Positions 29,690 through 38,284 of a stretch of 38,498 bases of DNA are shown here, piece by piece. Made by a program: the position numbers and the translations under genes. The DNA is from Bog-756 sp036513075 (lineage in GTDB: Bacteria; Actinomycetota; Acidimicrobiia; Acidimicrobiales; RAAP-2), in NCBI GenBank assembly GCA_036513075.1, contig DATBZS010000015.1:1-38498 (forward strand), read 5' to 3'. The notes beneath the pieces were generated by a model. It was given only the letters and a program-made list of their open reading frames with translations, was not told where the DNA came from and ran no database searches. Numbering within the stretch: position 1 is the first letter of the stretch; every line of letters starts with the position of its first letter.

Positions 29690-31087
29690 TCAGGCCGACC
29701 GGATCTGGTCGGCCCACCACGTGTCGAGACGACGGAAGGCCTCCTCCTCAGCGAGGGGGCCTTCGTCCAGTCGGAGCTCGAGCAGATAGGCCAGCGCCTG
29801 ACCGACTTCGCGGCCCGGTGGGATCCCGAGGCGCGCCATCACCTGGGCGCCGTCCAGGTCGGGGCGGATGGCATCCAGCTCCTCCTGCTCCCGCAAGGTG
29901 GCGATGCGGGCCTCGAGCTCGTCCATGCGCCGGTCGAGAGCCCGGGCCTTGGCCGCATTGCGGGTGGTGCAGTCGCATCGGGTGAGCTCGTTGAGCCGGT
30001 CAAGCAGCGGCCCGGCGTCGCGTACGTAGCGGCGGACGGCCCTGTCGGTCCACCCGAGGCGGTAGGTGTGGAAGCGCAGGTGGAGATTGACCAGCTCGGT
30101 CACCAGGTCCACCTCGTCGTTCGGGTACCGCAGGGCGAGCATCCGCTTGCGGGTCATCCGGGCCCCCACCACCTCGTGATGGTGGAAGGTCACCCCTCCG
30201 TCGAGAAAGGCGCGGGTGCGCGGCTTGCCCACGTCATGGAAAAGGGCGGCCAACCGCAGGAGCCGGTCGGGTGACGTTTTGTCCACCACGGCCAGGGTGT
30301 GGGCCAACACGTCCTTGTGGCGGTGGATCGGGTCCTGCTCCAGCGCCAGGCCGGGCAGCTCGGGCAGGAACTCGTCGGCCAGGCCGGTGCGGACCACGAA
30401 CCACAGGGCGGTGGAGGGGACCGGGACGACCATGATCTTGTCGAGCTCGTCGCGGATGCGCTCGGCCGACACGATCGAGAGCCGCCCGTGGCCGTCCCGG
30501 ACAGCTGCCACCAGTTCCTCGGTGGGCTCGAGGTCGAGTTTGGCCATGAAGCGGGCCGCACGCAGCATGCGCAACGGGTCGTCCGCAAACGAGACCTCGG
30601 GGTCGAGGGGGGTCCGGAGACGCCGCTCCGCCAGGTCGACGAGGCCCCCGAACGGGTCGATCAACTCGAGCTCGGGTAGGCGCAACGCCATGGCGTTGAT
30701 CGTGAAGTCACGCCGGGCCAGGTCGTCTTCGATGCTGTCGCCGAAGGCCACGTCGGGCTTGCGGGAGTCCGGGTGGTAGGCCTCGGCCCGGTGGGTGGTG
30801 ATCTCGTACTTCTGATCTCCCCGCAGGCAGGCGATGGTCCCGAACCGCTTGCCCTGGGTCCAGATGGCGTCGGCCCAGCCGCGCAGTGCGGCTTCGATGT
30901 CGTCGGGGCGGGCGTTGGTGGTGAAGTCCAGGTCATGGGCGATGTCGGCCGGCGGCGCGTCGGCCCCGGCCACGATGGCGTCACGCACCGAGCCACCCAC
31001 CAGATAGAGGGTGTGGCCGGCCGACTGGAAGCGGTCAGACAGGTCGGCGGTGGCGTCGACCAGGGGCCGGAGTCGCTCGGGGAACAC
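29690..31087 (-). CDS. cca: CCA tRNA nucleotidyltransferase
   Basis: Adds or repairs the 3' CCA end of tRNAs using CTP and ATP. It is 465 aa. The class II nucleotidyltransferase head shows LYLVGGSVRDAI (GGSxRD), HDLDFTT (metal-binding DxD, D52/D54), RRDFTINAMAL and FADDPLRMLRAARF. The C-terminal part carries an HD domain (HKDVLAHTLAVVD, LAALFHDVGKPRTR, HHHEVVGA), as in the actinobacterial Rv3907c group. The GTG at 31087 is seven bases after TACCCT (31100 to 31095), indicating a leaderless mRNA. It is divergent from the DUF6049-murJ operon, a conserved oriC-proximal arrangement. Confidence 0.95.
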   Translation of the reverse strand: MFPERLRPLVDATADLSDRFQSAGHTLYLVGGSVRDAIVAGADAPPADIAHDLDFTTNARPDDIEAALRGWADAIWTQGKRFGTIACLRGDQKYEITTHRAEAYHPDSRKPDVAFGDSIEDDLARRDFTINAMALRLPELELIDPFGGLVDLAERRLRTPLDPEVSFADDPLRMLRAARFMAKLDLEPTEELVAAVRDGHGRLSIVSAERIRDELDKIMVVPVPSTALWFVVRTGLADEFLPELPGLALEQDPIHRHKDVLAHTLAVVDKTSPDRLLRLAALFHDVGKPRTRAFLDGGVTFHHHEVVGARMTRKRMLALRYPNDEVDLVTELVNLHLRFHTYRLGWTDRAVRRYVRDAGPLLDRLNELTRCDCTTRNAAKARALDRRMDELEARIATLREQEELDAIRPDLDGAQVMARLGIPPGREVGQALAYLLELRLDEGPLAEEEAFRRLDTWWADQIRSA

Positions 31088-31094
31088 GCAGCCG

Positions 31095-31100
31095 AGGGTA
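31095..31100 (-). promoter_or_regulatory. leaderless -10 element of cca
   Basis: TACCCT on the minus strand, seven bases before the cca GTG at 31087; no Shine-Dalgarno sequence in between. It is the same hexamer as at the DUF5318 gene. Confidence 0.6.
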
Positions 31101-31219
31101 GTGCGACTGACATAGGCTGCGGTTCGACGTGGACCGGCAACGAGCCAGAACCTGCCCCCCGGGCGGTGACCCCGGCGGCACCGGCCCGGACAGGGGAGGC
31201 TCCACCCCACACCCCGGGG

Positions 31220-31231
31220 TACCGTACGGGC
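31220..31231 (+). promoter_or_regulatory. -10 element of the DUF6049-murJ operon
   Basis: TACCGT (31220-31225) is six bases before an ATG at 31232 and 14 bases before the GTG at 31240 that opens the long frame. The mRNA would begin near 31232. The ATG at 31232 is in a different frame and opens a 21-codon ORF ending at 31297. Confidence 0.5.
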
Positions 31232-31239
31232 ATGCCGCC

Positions 31240-33489
31240 GTGCCACATGCCTCCCAGCGTCGTGCCCGAGGACCTCTCAGGAGTCCGATCCGGCTAACCG
31301 CCGCACTTGTCGTCGCCGTCCTAGCCGTCGCCGGAGCCACTGGCGCCGATGCCGCTACCCCGCACTCCGGCGCCCGGGCGGTCTCGTCGGAGGGCGCCGC
31401 CCCACCCTTGGCGCTCCAGTCCCAGACCGGGTGGGTGGTCGAGGGTCAGGCCTTCGACCTCCATCTGCGCACCTCCAGCGCCACGGTGCCCACGGCCCAG
31501 CTCGGGATCACGGTGGCCGTCTATCCGTGCCTGTCGAGCATCTCCGGCTTCGACCAGTCCTTGGGGACGGGCTCGCTCGGAACCCCGGTGTCGTCCACCA
31601 CCTCGGCACTTCCCGTCGACTCGCTGCGGGCCCTCCCAACCGGGGGCGTGGACCTCTCGATGCCCGTGGTGGTGGGCAGCGCGTCGTCGGCGGCCACCCC
31701 CGCGCCCGCCTTCACCATCCACCTCCTGCCCGTCACCGGGCAGTGCCGGTCGTTCCCGGCCGGGGTGTTCCCCGTCCGCGTCCAGCTGGTCGACACGTCG
31801 GGCGGCCCCGTACTCGGCTCGTTCACCACCCACCTGATCTACAGCCAGGCCCCGGCCACCACCCAGCGGTTGCGGGTGGCGGTGGTCCTTCCGCTGCAGA
31901 TCACCCAGGGCGCGTCGCGCTTGCCGACAACGACCGAACTCCTCACCCGGCCGTCGGCCGCACTGGCCACCCCGACCGTCGGCACCGTCGACGCACTGAC
32001 GGCCACCGTCACCACCGTGGCCGTCCAGCACCCGTCGGTCCCGGTCACCCTGCAGGTGAGCGGCCAGACGGTCGGCCTGCTCGACACACCGGCCCACCGG
32101 TCGACGATCAACCAACTCGGCGATCTGGCTGCCGCCCCCGGAGTGGACGAGCTGACCGCCGCGCCCTTCACCCCGGTGGACGCCAACGCTCTGGTCGACA
32201 CCGGCCTGTCGGCCGAACTCGCGCTCCAGGTGGCCCGGGGTGTCCAGGTGGTGGACACCGCCACGGGGCGGGCCCCACCGCAGCAGGCCGCCGGACAGCC
32301 TCCCGATCTGGGCGCGTGGATCACAGGTGGCGGTCTCGATCCTGCCGCCGTCGGGAGCCTGGCCGCCGACGGGTTCGACCAGGTCGTACTCCCCGCGTCG
32401 CAGCTGTCCGCCACCCCGACGAACGGCTCGACCACCTCCCCGTTCACCCTGACCGTCGCCCGAGGAACCACAGTCTCGGTCATGGCCTCCGACGACGACC
32501 TGACGGCCCGGTTCTCCGCCGACCCCGGCAACCCGGCGTTGGCCGCCCACCAGCTCGTGGCCGAGCTGGCCCAGCTCTACTACGAACTCCCGAACGGACT
32601 CACCCCCCGGGCCGTCATGGCCGTCGCCCCCACGGGGTGGAACGATGATCCGGCGTTTGTCGACGCGCTGCTGGGTTCGCTCGACGGCAACCCGCTGGTC
32701 AAGGCCGTCACCACCGCCCAGCTCTTCGCCCTCTTCCCCACACCCGCCACCTGCCGGTCGGGATGCCGGCTCACCTCGAGTGGGGGCAGCGACGGCCTCC
32801 CGGTGGCCGCGATCCAGGCACAGCGGGTGCAGGTCAACGGGTTCGCGGTGTCCGCAGTGGGGGCCCACACACTCGGACTGCAGCTCGGTGACCTCGTCCT
32901 GGCCGGTGAGGCCGTAGCGCTCCGACCCAGCCAGCAGTCGGCGGTCCTGGCCAACGCCGGCGACGCCATCAGTGCCCAGTTCGGCCAGCTCACCGTGGGT
33001 GGCGACAAGTCCGTCACCCTGACCGCCCGCAGCGGCAGGGTCCCGATAACCATCGTCTCCACCGCTCCCTACCCGGTGACGGCCACCCTGACCCTGAGTA
33101 GCGACAAGCTCCTCTTCCCCAACGGGCAGACCCTGTGGTCCGAGCAGGTCAACCTCGTCCCCCGGTACTCGAACGTCAAGTACGTGCGGGTACAGACCCG
33201 GACGTCGGGCGACTTCCGGCTCGACGTCACCCTCCATGCGCCGGTCGGTCCGGTCCGCCTGGCCACCGGCGAGCTGTCGGTCCGGTCCACGTCGTCGTCG
33301 GTGGTCGGGGTGGCTCTGACCGTCGGGGCGGTGGTGGTACTGGCCGTGTGGTGGTTCCGCACCTCGCGCCGGCGTCGTGCCCCGCGAGGGGTCGACGAGG
33401 CGGACGAGGCGGAGGGCGACCGGCCGCCGTCCGACGGCCCCGACCCGGTCGGGGTCGGACCACCCGATACCAGCCCGGCCGCGCCATGA
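31240..33489 (+). CDS. DUF6049-family secreted/membrane-anchored protein
   Basis: A 749-aa protein of unknown function, corresponding by position to Rv3909 of M. tuberculosis, between cca and murJ. The N-terminus has an Arg-rich n-region, hydrophobic segment LTAALVVAVLAVAGA and a signal-peptidase-like GADA/AT cleavage site. The long middle part is Thr/Val/Ala-rich beta-type extracellular sequence; a single membrane segment (VALTVGAVVVLAVWWF) near the end is followed by RTSRRRR and an acidic cytoplasmic tail. The GTG at 31240 is the only in-frame start that places the signal peptide at the N-terminus. The stop overlaps murJ (ATGA), implying a joint role in peptidoglycan export. Confidence 0.85.
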   Translation: MPHASQRRARGPLRSPIRLTAALVVAVLAVAGATGADAATPHSGARAVSSEGAAPPLALQSQTGWVVEGQAFDLHLRTSSATVPTAQLGITVAVYPCLSSISGFDQSLGTGSLGTPVSSTTSALPVDSLRALPTGGVDLSMPVVVGSASSAATPAPAFTIHLLPVTGQCRSFPAGVFPVRVQLVDTSGGPVLGSFTTHLIYSQAPATTQRLRVAVVLPLQITQGASRLPTTTELLTRPSAALATPTVGTVDALTATVTTVAVQHPSVPVTLQVSGQTVGLLDTPAHRSTINQLGDLAAAPGVDELTAAPFTPVDANALVDTGLSAELALQVARGVQVVDTATGRAPPQQAAGQPPDLGAWITGGGLDPAAVGSLAADGFDQVVLPASQLSATPTNGSTTSPFTLTVARGTTVSVMASDDDLTARFSADPGNPALAAHQLVAELAQLYYELPNGLTPRAVMAVAPTGWNDDPAFVDALLGSLDGNPLVKAVTTAQLFALFPTPATCRSGCRLTSSGGSDGLPVAAIQAQRVQVNGFAVSAVGAHTLGLQLGDLVLAGEAVALRPSQQSAVLANAGDAISAQFGQLTVGGDKSVTLTARSGRVPITIVSTAPYPVTATLTLSSDKLLFPNGQTLWSEQVNLVPRYSNVKYVRVQTRTSGDFRLDVTLHAPVGPVRLATGELSVRSTSSSVVGVALTVGAVVVLAVWWFRTSRRRRAPRGVDEADEAEGDRPPSDGPDPVGVGPPDTSPAAP

Positions 33490-35561
33490 GCGACGAGGAC
33501 ACCTCGATCGAGGAGGGTGCCGCCACCATCGAGGGTGGGCCGCGGGAGCCCACCCCGCCGCGCGGCGCCACCACTGCGCTGGCCGGGGCCACGGCGGGCA
33601 TGGCCGTCGGCACCACGCTGTCCCGCCTCACCGGGCTGGCCCGGGTGGTGGCCATGGCCGCGGCACTCAGCGGCGGCGGGTTCGCCGACGCATACAACCT
33701 GGCCAACACCACGCCCAACATCATCACCGACATCGTCATCGGCGGGGTATTGGCCGCAACCTTCGTGCCGGTCTTCGTGGCTGAGCTGACCACCAAGGTG
33801 GGCAAGGAGGCATGGGAGGCCATCTCGGCAGTGGTCACCGTCACCGTGACCATCTTGGTCTTGGCCACGGTGGCCTTCTTCGTCCTCACCCCGTCGATCA
33901 TCGACCTCTACACGGTGACCAACCACCACGCCGACGTGCACCAGCAGCAACAGGTGGCGATCTTCCTACTGCGCTGGTTCGTCCCTCAGCTGGCCTGCTA
34001 CGGCCTCATTGCCCTGTTCACGGCGTTGCTCAACACCCAGGGCAAGTTTGCCGCACCGATGTTCGTTCCGATCGCCAACAACCTGGTGGTCATCGCCATG
34101 TTGGTCTGGTTCCGGGCCCTGGTGCCCAATCCGAACCTGGCCACCATCCAGCACCACCACGGGGCGTTGGTGCTGCTCGGGATCGGGACGACGCTCGGCG
34201 TGGTCGTCCAGGCCGCGCTACTCGTCCCGTCGTTGCTCCGGTCCGACCTGCACCTCCGCTTCCGTTGGCAGCCAGGCCACGAGGCGATGCGCCGCATCGC
34301 CAGGCTGGCCGGCTGGACCTTCGGCATCGTGCTGTCCAACCAAGTTGCCCTGGTGGTCGTCCTGGCACTGGCCGACGGGGCCCAGGTGCCGGGCGCGGTG
34401 TCGGCCTACACCTACGCCTACACGTTCTTCCAACTCCCCTACGGCATCATCGCCGTCTCGGTCATGAGCGCGGTGACCCCGTCGTTGTCGGCCCGGTGGG
34501 CCGAAGGGGACATTGCCGCCTTCCGCCGACGGATGACCTTCGGGCTCCGGAGCATCCTCGTCATCATCATCCCCTCGGCGGTGGGCATGATCATCCTGGC
34601 CCACCCGCTGATCGACCTCGTCCTAGGGCACGGGGGCGAGACATCGGCCCAGGCGGACGCGACCGCCTCGGCGCTCGCCATGTTCGCCCTCGGCCTGCCC
34701 GGATTCTGCACCTTCCTCTACATGGTCCGGGTCCTGCAGGCCATGCAGGACACCCGCACCGCGTTCCGTATCTACCTGGCGGCGAACGCGATCAACATCG
34801 TGCTGGGAGTCGCCCTGGTGGGGCCGCTCGGTGTGCGGGGCCTGGCCCTGTCGGTCTCGGTGGCCTATACCGTGGCGGCCGTCATCGCCCTGTCGGTGGT
34901 GGCGGGAAAGGACGACGGGCTCGGCGGCCACGAGCTGACCACCCCGGTCACCCGTGTCCTCGTCGCCACCGCGGTCATGGCCGTCGCCACCGTGCTGGCG
35001 CTCAACGTGTCCGCCGCCAACGCCGGGCTCGCCCTGCTCGGCCGAGTGGTGGTGGCCGTGGTGATCGGGGCACTGGCCTTCGTCGGCACCACCGTGGTAC
35101 TGGCCGCCCGAGAGGCACGCCGGGCAGGCGACGAACGGGCGGCCCGGGCGGCCGAGCGACCCGAGCCCATCGAGCCACCCTCAGCTCCCTCGATGGACGG
35201 TCCGGTGCCGGCCGGGGCGGGACCGGACGGGCCCCGGCAACGGGCCGCCCACTCGTCCATCCGGCTCATCACCCCCGATGCCAGGCCGGCCGACCCGGTC
35301 GACGGGCCGTCGTCCGACCCGCCGGGCCAGCCATCCGACGATCTTCCGCCGATCCCGTTCCGTGGCAGAATCGACGAGCAGTCCGACACGGTCGGGGCGC
35401 GTCATCTACGCCCCGTGCCGGAAGGACGTGAGGGCTCTCGACGGAGCGGACCCGGGGGTGGCCGGACCGTCGGCGGACCGCCGATGGAAGACGCGGGAGC
35501 CGTGGTGCCCCCGGAGGACGAGGAGGAACCCGATGGCCCGGATCCGGGTGGTAGCCGATAG
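33486..35561 (+). CDS. murJ: lipid II flippase MurJ (MviN family)
   Basis: Flips lipid II across the cytoplasmic membrane for peptidoglycan synthesis. It is 691 aa. About 14 membrane helices cover residues 30-540, with family segments TTLSRLTGLARVVAMAAALG-like start, ADAYNLANTTPNIITDIVIGG, FVPQLACYGLIALFTALLNTQGKFAAPMFVPIANN, TYAYTFFQLPYGIIAVSVMSAVTPSLS and FLYMVRVLQAMQDTRTAF. The last 150 residues are a Pro/Gly/charged, probably disordered cytoplasmic tail, lacking the pseudokinase domain of mycobacterial MviN. The ATG overlaps the DUF6049 stop. The 3' end overlaps degV by 29 bases, and the tail's Glu codons contain degV's ribosome-binding site. Confidence 0.95.
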   Translation: MSDEDTSIEEGAATIEGGPREPTPPRGATTALAGATAGMAVGTTLSRLTGLARVVAMAAALSGGGFADAYNLANTTPNIITDIVIGGVLAATFVPVFVAELTTKVGKEAWEAISAVVTVTVTILVLATVAFFVLTPSIIDLYTVTNHHADVHQQQQVAIFLLRWFVPQLACYGLIALFTALLNTQGKFAAPMFVPIANNLVVIAMLVWFRALVPNPNLATIQHHHGALVLLGIGTTLGVVVQAALLVPSLLRSDLHLRFRWQPGHEAMRRIARLAGWTFGIVLSNQVALVVVLALADGAQVPGAVSAYTYAYTFFQLPYGIIAVSVMSAVTPSLSARWAEGDIAAFRRRMTFGLRSILVIIIPSAVGMIILAHPLIDLVLGHGGETSAQADATASALAMFALGLPGFCTFLYMVRVLQAMQDTRTAFRIYLAANAINIVLGVALVGPLGVRGLALSVSVAYTVAAVIALSVVAGKDDGLGGHELTTPVTRVLVATAVMAVATVLALNVSAANAGLALLGRVVVAVVIGALAFVGTTVVLAAREARRAGDERAARAAERPEPIEPPSAPSMDGPVPAGAGPDGPRQRAAHSSIRLITPDARPADPVDGPSSDPPGQPSDDLPPIPFRGRIDEQSDTVGARHLRPVPEGREGSRRSGPGGGRTVGGPPMEDAGAVVPPEDEEEPDGPDPGGSR

Positions 35562-36375
35562 CGCATGTGACCTGTCGGCCGATGTGGCCGCTGAGCACGG
35601 CATCACCGTCGTCCCGCTCTCCATCCGCTTCGGCGCCGAGGAGTTCGTCGACGGCAAGGACCTCACCACTGAGGAGTTCTGGGCCCGTTGCAAAGCCAGC
35701 CCCGTGCTGCCCGAGACCGCGGCGCCGTCGCCCGGCGCCTTCCAGGAGGCGTTCCTGGCCGCGGCCGAGGAAGGCTACGACGGCGTGCTCAGCCTCAGCC
35801 TGTCCGCCGGTGTGTCCGCCACCTACCAGGCTGCTGCTGCGGCTGCCAAGGCTGTCGCCGACCGGATCGAGGTCCGGGCCGTCGACACCCGCACGATGAC
35901 CTTGAGCCTCGGACTGATAGCGATCGACATCGCCGACATCGCCGCTGACGGGGCCGACCTCGACACCCTGGAGGCACGGGCCTACGAGTTGATCCCCCGC
36001 ACGTCGGTGTACGGGGCGGTGGAGAATCTCGAACACCTCGAAAAGGGCGGCCGCATCGGTGGGGCCCGGGCCATGATCGGCTCACTTCTCTCCATCAAGC
36101 CGGTGGTGACCCTGGTCGACGGCGAGGTGGCCGAGGAGTCCAAGCAGCGCACCCGCGGCCGGTCACTCCAGTACCTGGCCGACAAGATCCTGAGCTCGCC
36201 GCCATTGAGCCGGGTAGGCATCGCCCACGGGGCCGCCACCGATATCGATGTCTTCCTCGCACTGCTCGACGACCTGAAGAGCGAGCACCCCCTGATGGTC
36301 AGCCAGCTGGGCCCGGTCGTCGGCACCCACACCGGCCCGGGCACCATCGGCGTCTGCCTCGTACGGTTGGAATGA
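35533..36375 (+). CDS. DegV family fatty acid-binding protein
   Basis: DegV/FakB proteins bind a fatty acid and, where a FakA kinase exists, present it for phosphorylation; no fakA is in this window. It is 280 aa: RIRVVADSACDLS, VVPLSIRFGAEEFVDG, SPGAFQEAFLAAAEEGYDGVLSLSLSAGVSATYQ (the Ser/Thr of the lipid head-group site), NLEHLEKGGRIGGARAMIGSLLSIKPV and GPVVGTHTGPGTIGV, all standard. The ATG at 35533 has GAGGAGGAA seven bases upstream, inside murJ. In mycobacteria this place after murJ is held by sigM and its anti-sigma factor; here degV takes it. Confidence 0.93.
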   Translation: MARIRVVADSACDLSADVAAEHGITVVPLSIRFGAEEFVDGKDLTTEEFWARCKASPVLPETAAPSPGAFQEAFLAAAEEGYDGVLSLSLSAGVSATYQAAAAAAKAVADRIEVRAVDTRTMTLSLGLIAIDIADIAADGADLDTLEARAYELIPRTSVYGAVENLEHLEKGGRIGGARAMIGSLLSIKPVVTLVDGEVAEESKQRTRGRSLQYLADKILSSPPLSRVGIAHGAATDIDVFLALLDDLKSEHPLMVSQLGPVVGTHTGPGTIGVCLVRLE

Positions 36376-36445
36376 TCCGGTAGGTCGGACGCGCCGTCGA
36401 CCCGGGCGGCCACCACTGTCCGGGGGCGACGTGTGCCGTCCAGGG

Positions 36446-36457
36446 TATTCTCGGGCC
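36446..36457 (+). promoter_or_regulatory. leaderless -10 element of the small membrane protein-trxB unit
   Basis: TATTCT (36446-36451) is six bases before the ATG at 36458. No ribosome-binding site lies between. This starts a transcript that continues into trxB. Confidence 0.6.
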
Positions 36458-36817
36458 ATGGATCCGAAGCCTGAGCACCACTCGTCGTCACTGCCCGGAC
36501 TGTCCGCCCTCGACGACCTGCCCGGCCGGGGTGCCGACGCGGTCGACACCGTCGTCGACTTCATCCAGAACAAGGCGGTACGGCCCCTCACACTGGCCAC
36601 CCGGGCCATCGTTTTCGGCATCATCGTCTTCACGGTGGCCGTCGTCACCGTGACCCTGTTGTCGATCACCCTGATCCGGGTCCTGACCGTGTACATCCCA
36701 GGCAACCGGGTCTGGGTGTCCGATCTGATCGTCGGGACCCTCTTCGTGGTCGTGGGCTTTGTCGCCTGGTCGCAGCGGATCGACCGGTCGGCCGTCGCCG
36801 CCTCCAGCGCATCGTGA
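36458..36817 (+). CDS. small two-helix membrane protein of unknown function
   Basis: A 119-aa protein. The N-terminal 45 residues are hydrophilic (His/Ser/Asp-rich); two hydrophobic helices follow (about 47-75 and 87-105) joined by a short loop YIPGNRVWVSD; the C-terminus is short. No family recognised. The ATG at 36458 sits six bases after a TANNNT element. Its stop overlaps the trxB GTG (GTGA at 36814-36817), so it is co-translated with thioredoxin reductase. A role in membrane redox supply is only a guess from position. Confidence 0.8.
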   Translation: MDPKPEHHSSSLPGLSALDDLPGRGADAVDTVVDFIQNKAVRPLTLATRAIVFGIIVFTVAVVTVTLLSITLIRVLTVYIPGNRVWVSDLIVGTLFVVVGFVAWSQRIDRSAVAASSAS

Positions 36818-37785
36818 CCGAAGCTCGTCAGATCGTCATCATCGGATCCGGGCCGGCCGGGCTCACCGCCGCCATCTACGCGGCCCGCGCCCAGCTGTCC
36901 CCCCTGGTCATCGAAGGCGAGCCGTCGTCCACGAGCGATCAGCCCGGCGGCCAACTGATGCTGACCACCGAGGTCGAGAACTATCCCGGCTTCGTCGACG
37001 GTGTCATGGGACTTGAGCTGATGACGAGCTTCCGGGAGCAGGCCGCCCGGTTCGGCACGGACTACGTGACCTCCAAGGTCTCGCGGGTCGACCTGTCCAG
37101 CCGGCCCTTCGGCCTGTGGGTCGGCGACACCGACGCCGCCGAGGCCACGTATACCGCAGACGCGCTGATCGTGGCCACCGGGGCAAAATCCTTGATGCTC
37201 CAGCTGCCCAACGAGGGACGCCTGCTCGGCTACGGCGTGTCCACCTGCGCAACCTGCGACGGCTTCTTCTTCCGCGGCCACGAGATCGCCGTCGTCGGTG
37301 GTGGCGACTCGGCCCTCGAAGAGGCCCTGTTCCTGACCCGGTTCGCCGACAAGGTCACCCTCATCCACCGCCGGGGCGAACTGCGGGCCTCCAAGGTCAT
37401 GCAGCAGCGGGCCCTCGACCACCCGAAGGTCGAGTTTCTGTGGCACACCTCGGTCATCGATGTGCTGGGCGACACCAAGGTGGAGTCCGTCCGGGTCCGC
37501 AACAACGAGTCGGGCGAGGATTCGCTGCTCCCGGTGACCGGACTGTTCGTGGCCATCGGCCACCAGCCCAACACCGACATCTTCAAGGGTCAGCTCGACA
37601 TGGAGGACAGCGGCTACCTGAAGACCCAGGGCAACACCACCTACACCAACGTGGAAGGGGTGTTCGCCTGCGGCGACGTCCAGGACCACCGCTACCGCCA
37701 GGCTGTCACGGCCGCCGGGTCGGGCTGCATGGCCGCCCTCGACGCCGAACGTTGGATTGAGGACCAGGCCGCCTCGGGCCGCTGA
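36814..37785 (+). CDS. trxB: thioredoxin-disulfide reductase
   Basis: An NADPH-dependent flavoenzyme that reduces thioredoxin. It is 323 aa. FAD motif IVIIGSGPAGLTAAIYAARA, GGQLMLTTEVENYPGF, redox pair C145-A-T-C148 in STCATCDGFFF, NADPH motif VVGGGDSALEEALFLTRFA, HRRGELRA (binds the 2'-phosphate), and C-terminal FAD site VFACGDVQDHRYRQAVTAAGSGCMAALDAE. The GTG start overlaps the upstream small protein. trxA follows after 116 bases, with its own ribosome-binding site and a TAGCGT -10-like sequence in the gap. Confidence 0.97.
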   Translation: MTEARQIVIIGSGPAGLTAAIYAARAQLSPLVIEGEPSSTSDQPGGQLMLTTEVENYPGFVDGVMGLELMTSFREQAARFGTDYVTSKVSRVDLSSRPFGLWVGDTDAAEATYTADALIVATGAKSLMLQLPNEGRLLGYGVSTCATCDGFFFRGHEIAVVGGGDSALEEALFLTRFADKVTLIHRRGELRASKVMQQRALDHPKVEFLWHTSVIDVLGDTKVESVRVRNNESGEDSLLPVTGLFVAIGHQPNTDIFKGQLDMEDSGYLKTQGNTTYTNVEGVFACGDVQDHRYRQAVTAAGSGCMAALDAERWIEDQAASGR

Positions 37786-37901
37786 CGCCACGTCACCCGC
37801 CGGCGCCCCCGGGAATCAGACCGACACCGGCAGGGTTGACCTAGCGTGTCGGCACAGACACATCGGTATAGCCTCGAGCAGGCCCAAGAGGAGCGAGGAC
37901 C

Positions 37902-38228
37902 ATGAGCGAGAAGATCACCAACCTGAGCGACGCTAGTTTTGACGAGCATGTCAAGGCCTCGGAAGTTCCCGTGCTGGTGGACTTCTGGGCGGAGTGGTGT
38001 GGCCCGTGCAAGATGATCGCCCCGGTACTCGAGGAGATCGCCGAGGAGCAGGCGGGCAAGCTCGAGGTGGTCAAGCTCAACATCGACGACAACCTGGACG
38101 TCACCCGTCGCTTCGATGTCATGAGCATCCCCACCCTGATCCTGTTCAAGGACGGCGAGCCGGCCATGCGCATCGTCGGTGCCAAGGGCAAGGGACAGCT
38201 GCTCCAGGAGCTCTCCGCGCACCTTTGA
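37902..38228 (+). CDS. trxA: thioredoxin
   Basis: A 108-aa thioredoxin that reduces protein disulfides in the cytoplasm. The active site is WCGPC (C33, C36) in VLVDFWAEWCGPCKMIAPVLEEIA; the cis-proline region is SIPTLILFKDGEP. The ATG has a GAGGAGCGAGGA ribosome-binding site. It follows trxB in the conserved trxB-trxA-amidase order near oriC. A cluster of hairpins lies directly after its stop. Confidence 0.97.
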   Translation: MSEKITNLSDASFDEHVKASEVPVLVDFWAEWCGPCKMIAPVLEEIAEEQAGKLEVVKLNIDDNLDVTRRFDVMSIPTLILFKDGEPAMRIVGAKGKGQLLQELSAHL

Positions 38229-38235
38229 GCGCCCC

Positions 38236-38284
38236 GGTGGCCCCTGGCGGGCCACCCCGCCTGTCGGCGGGCCCCCCGTGGGCC
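38236..38284 (+). terminator. three tandem hairpins after trxA
   Basis: GGTGGCCC/GGGCCACC (38236-38243 with 38249-38256), CCCGCC/GGCGGG (38256-38261 with 38266-38271) and GGCCC/GGGCC (38270-38274 with 38280-38284) follow one another and overlap by one or two bases, so not all can form at once. There is no T-run. They probably form a terminator or attenuator before the next gene. Confidence 0.45.

Noticed and set aside
31321..33237. 638-codon open frame on the minus strand
   Set aside because: Shadow of the DUF6049 gene; the plus strand has a signal peptide, a membrane anchor and conserved synteny.
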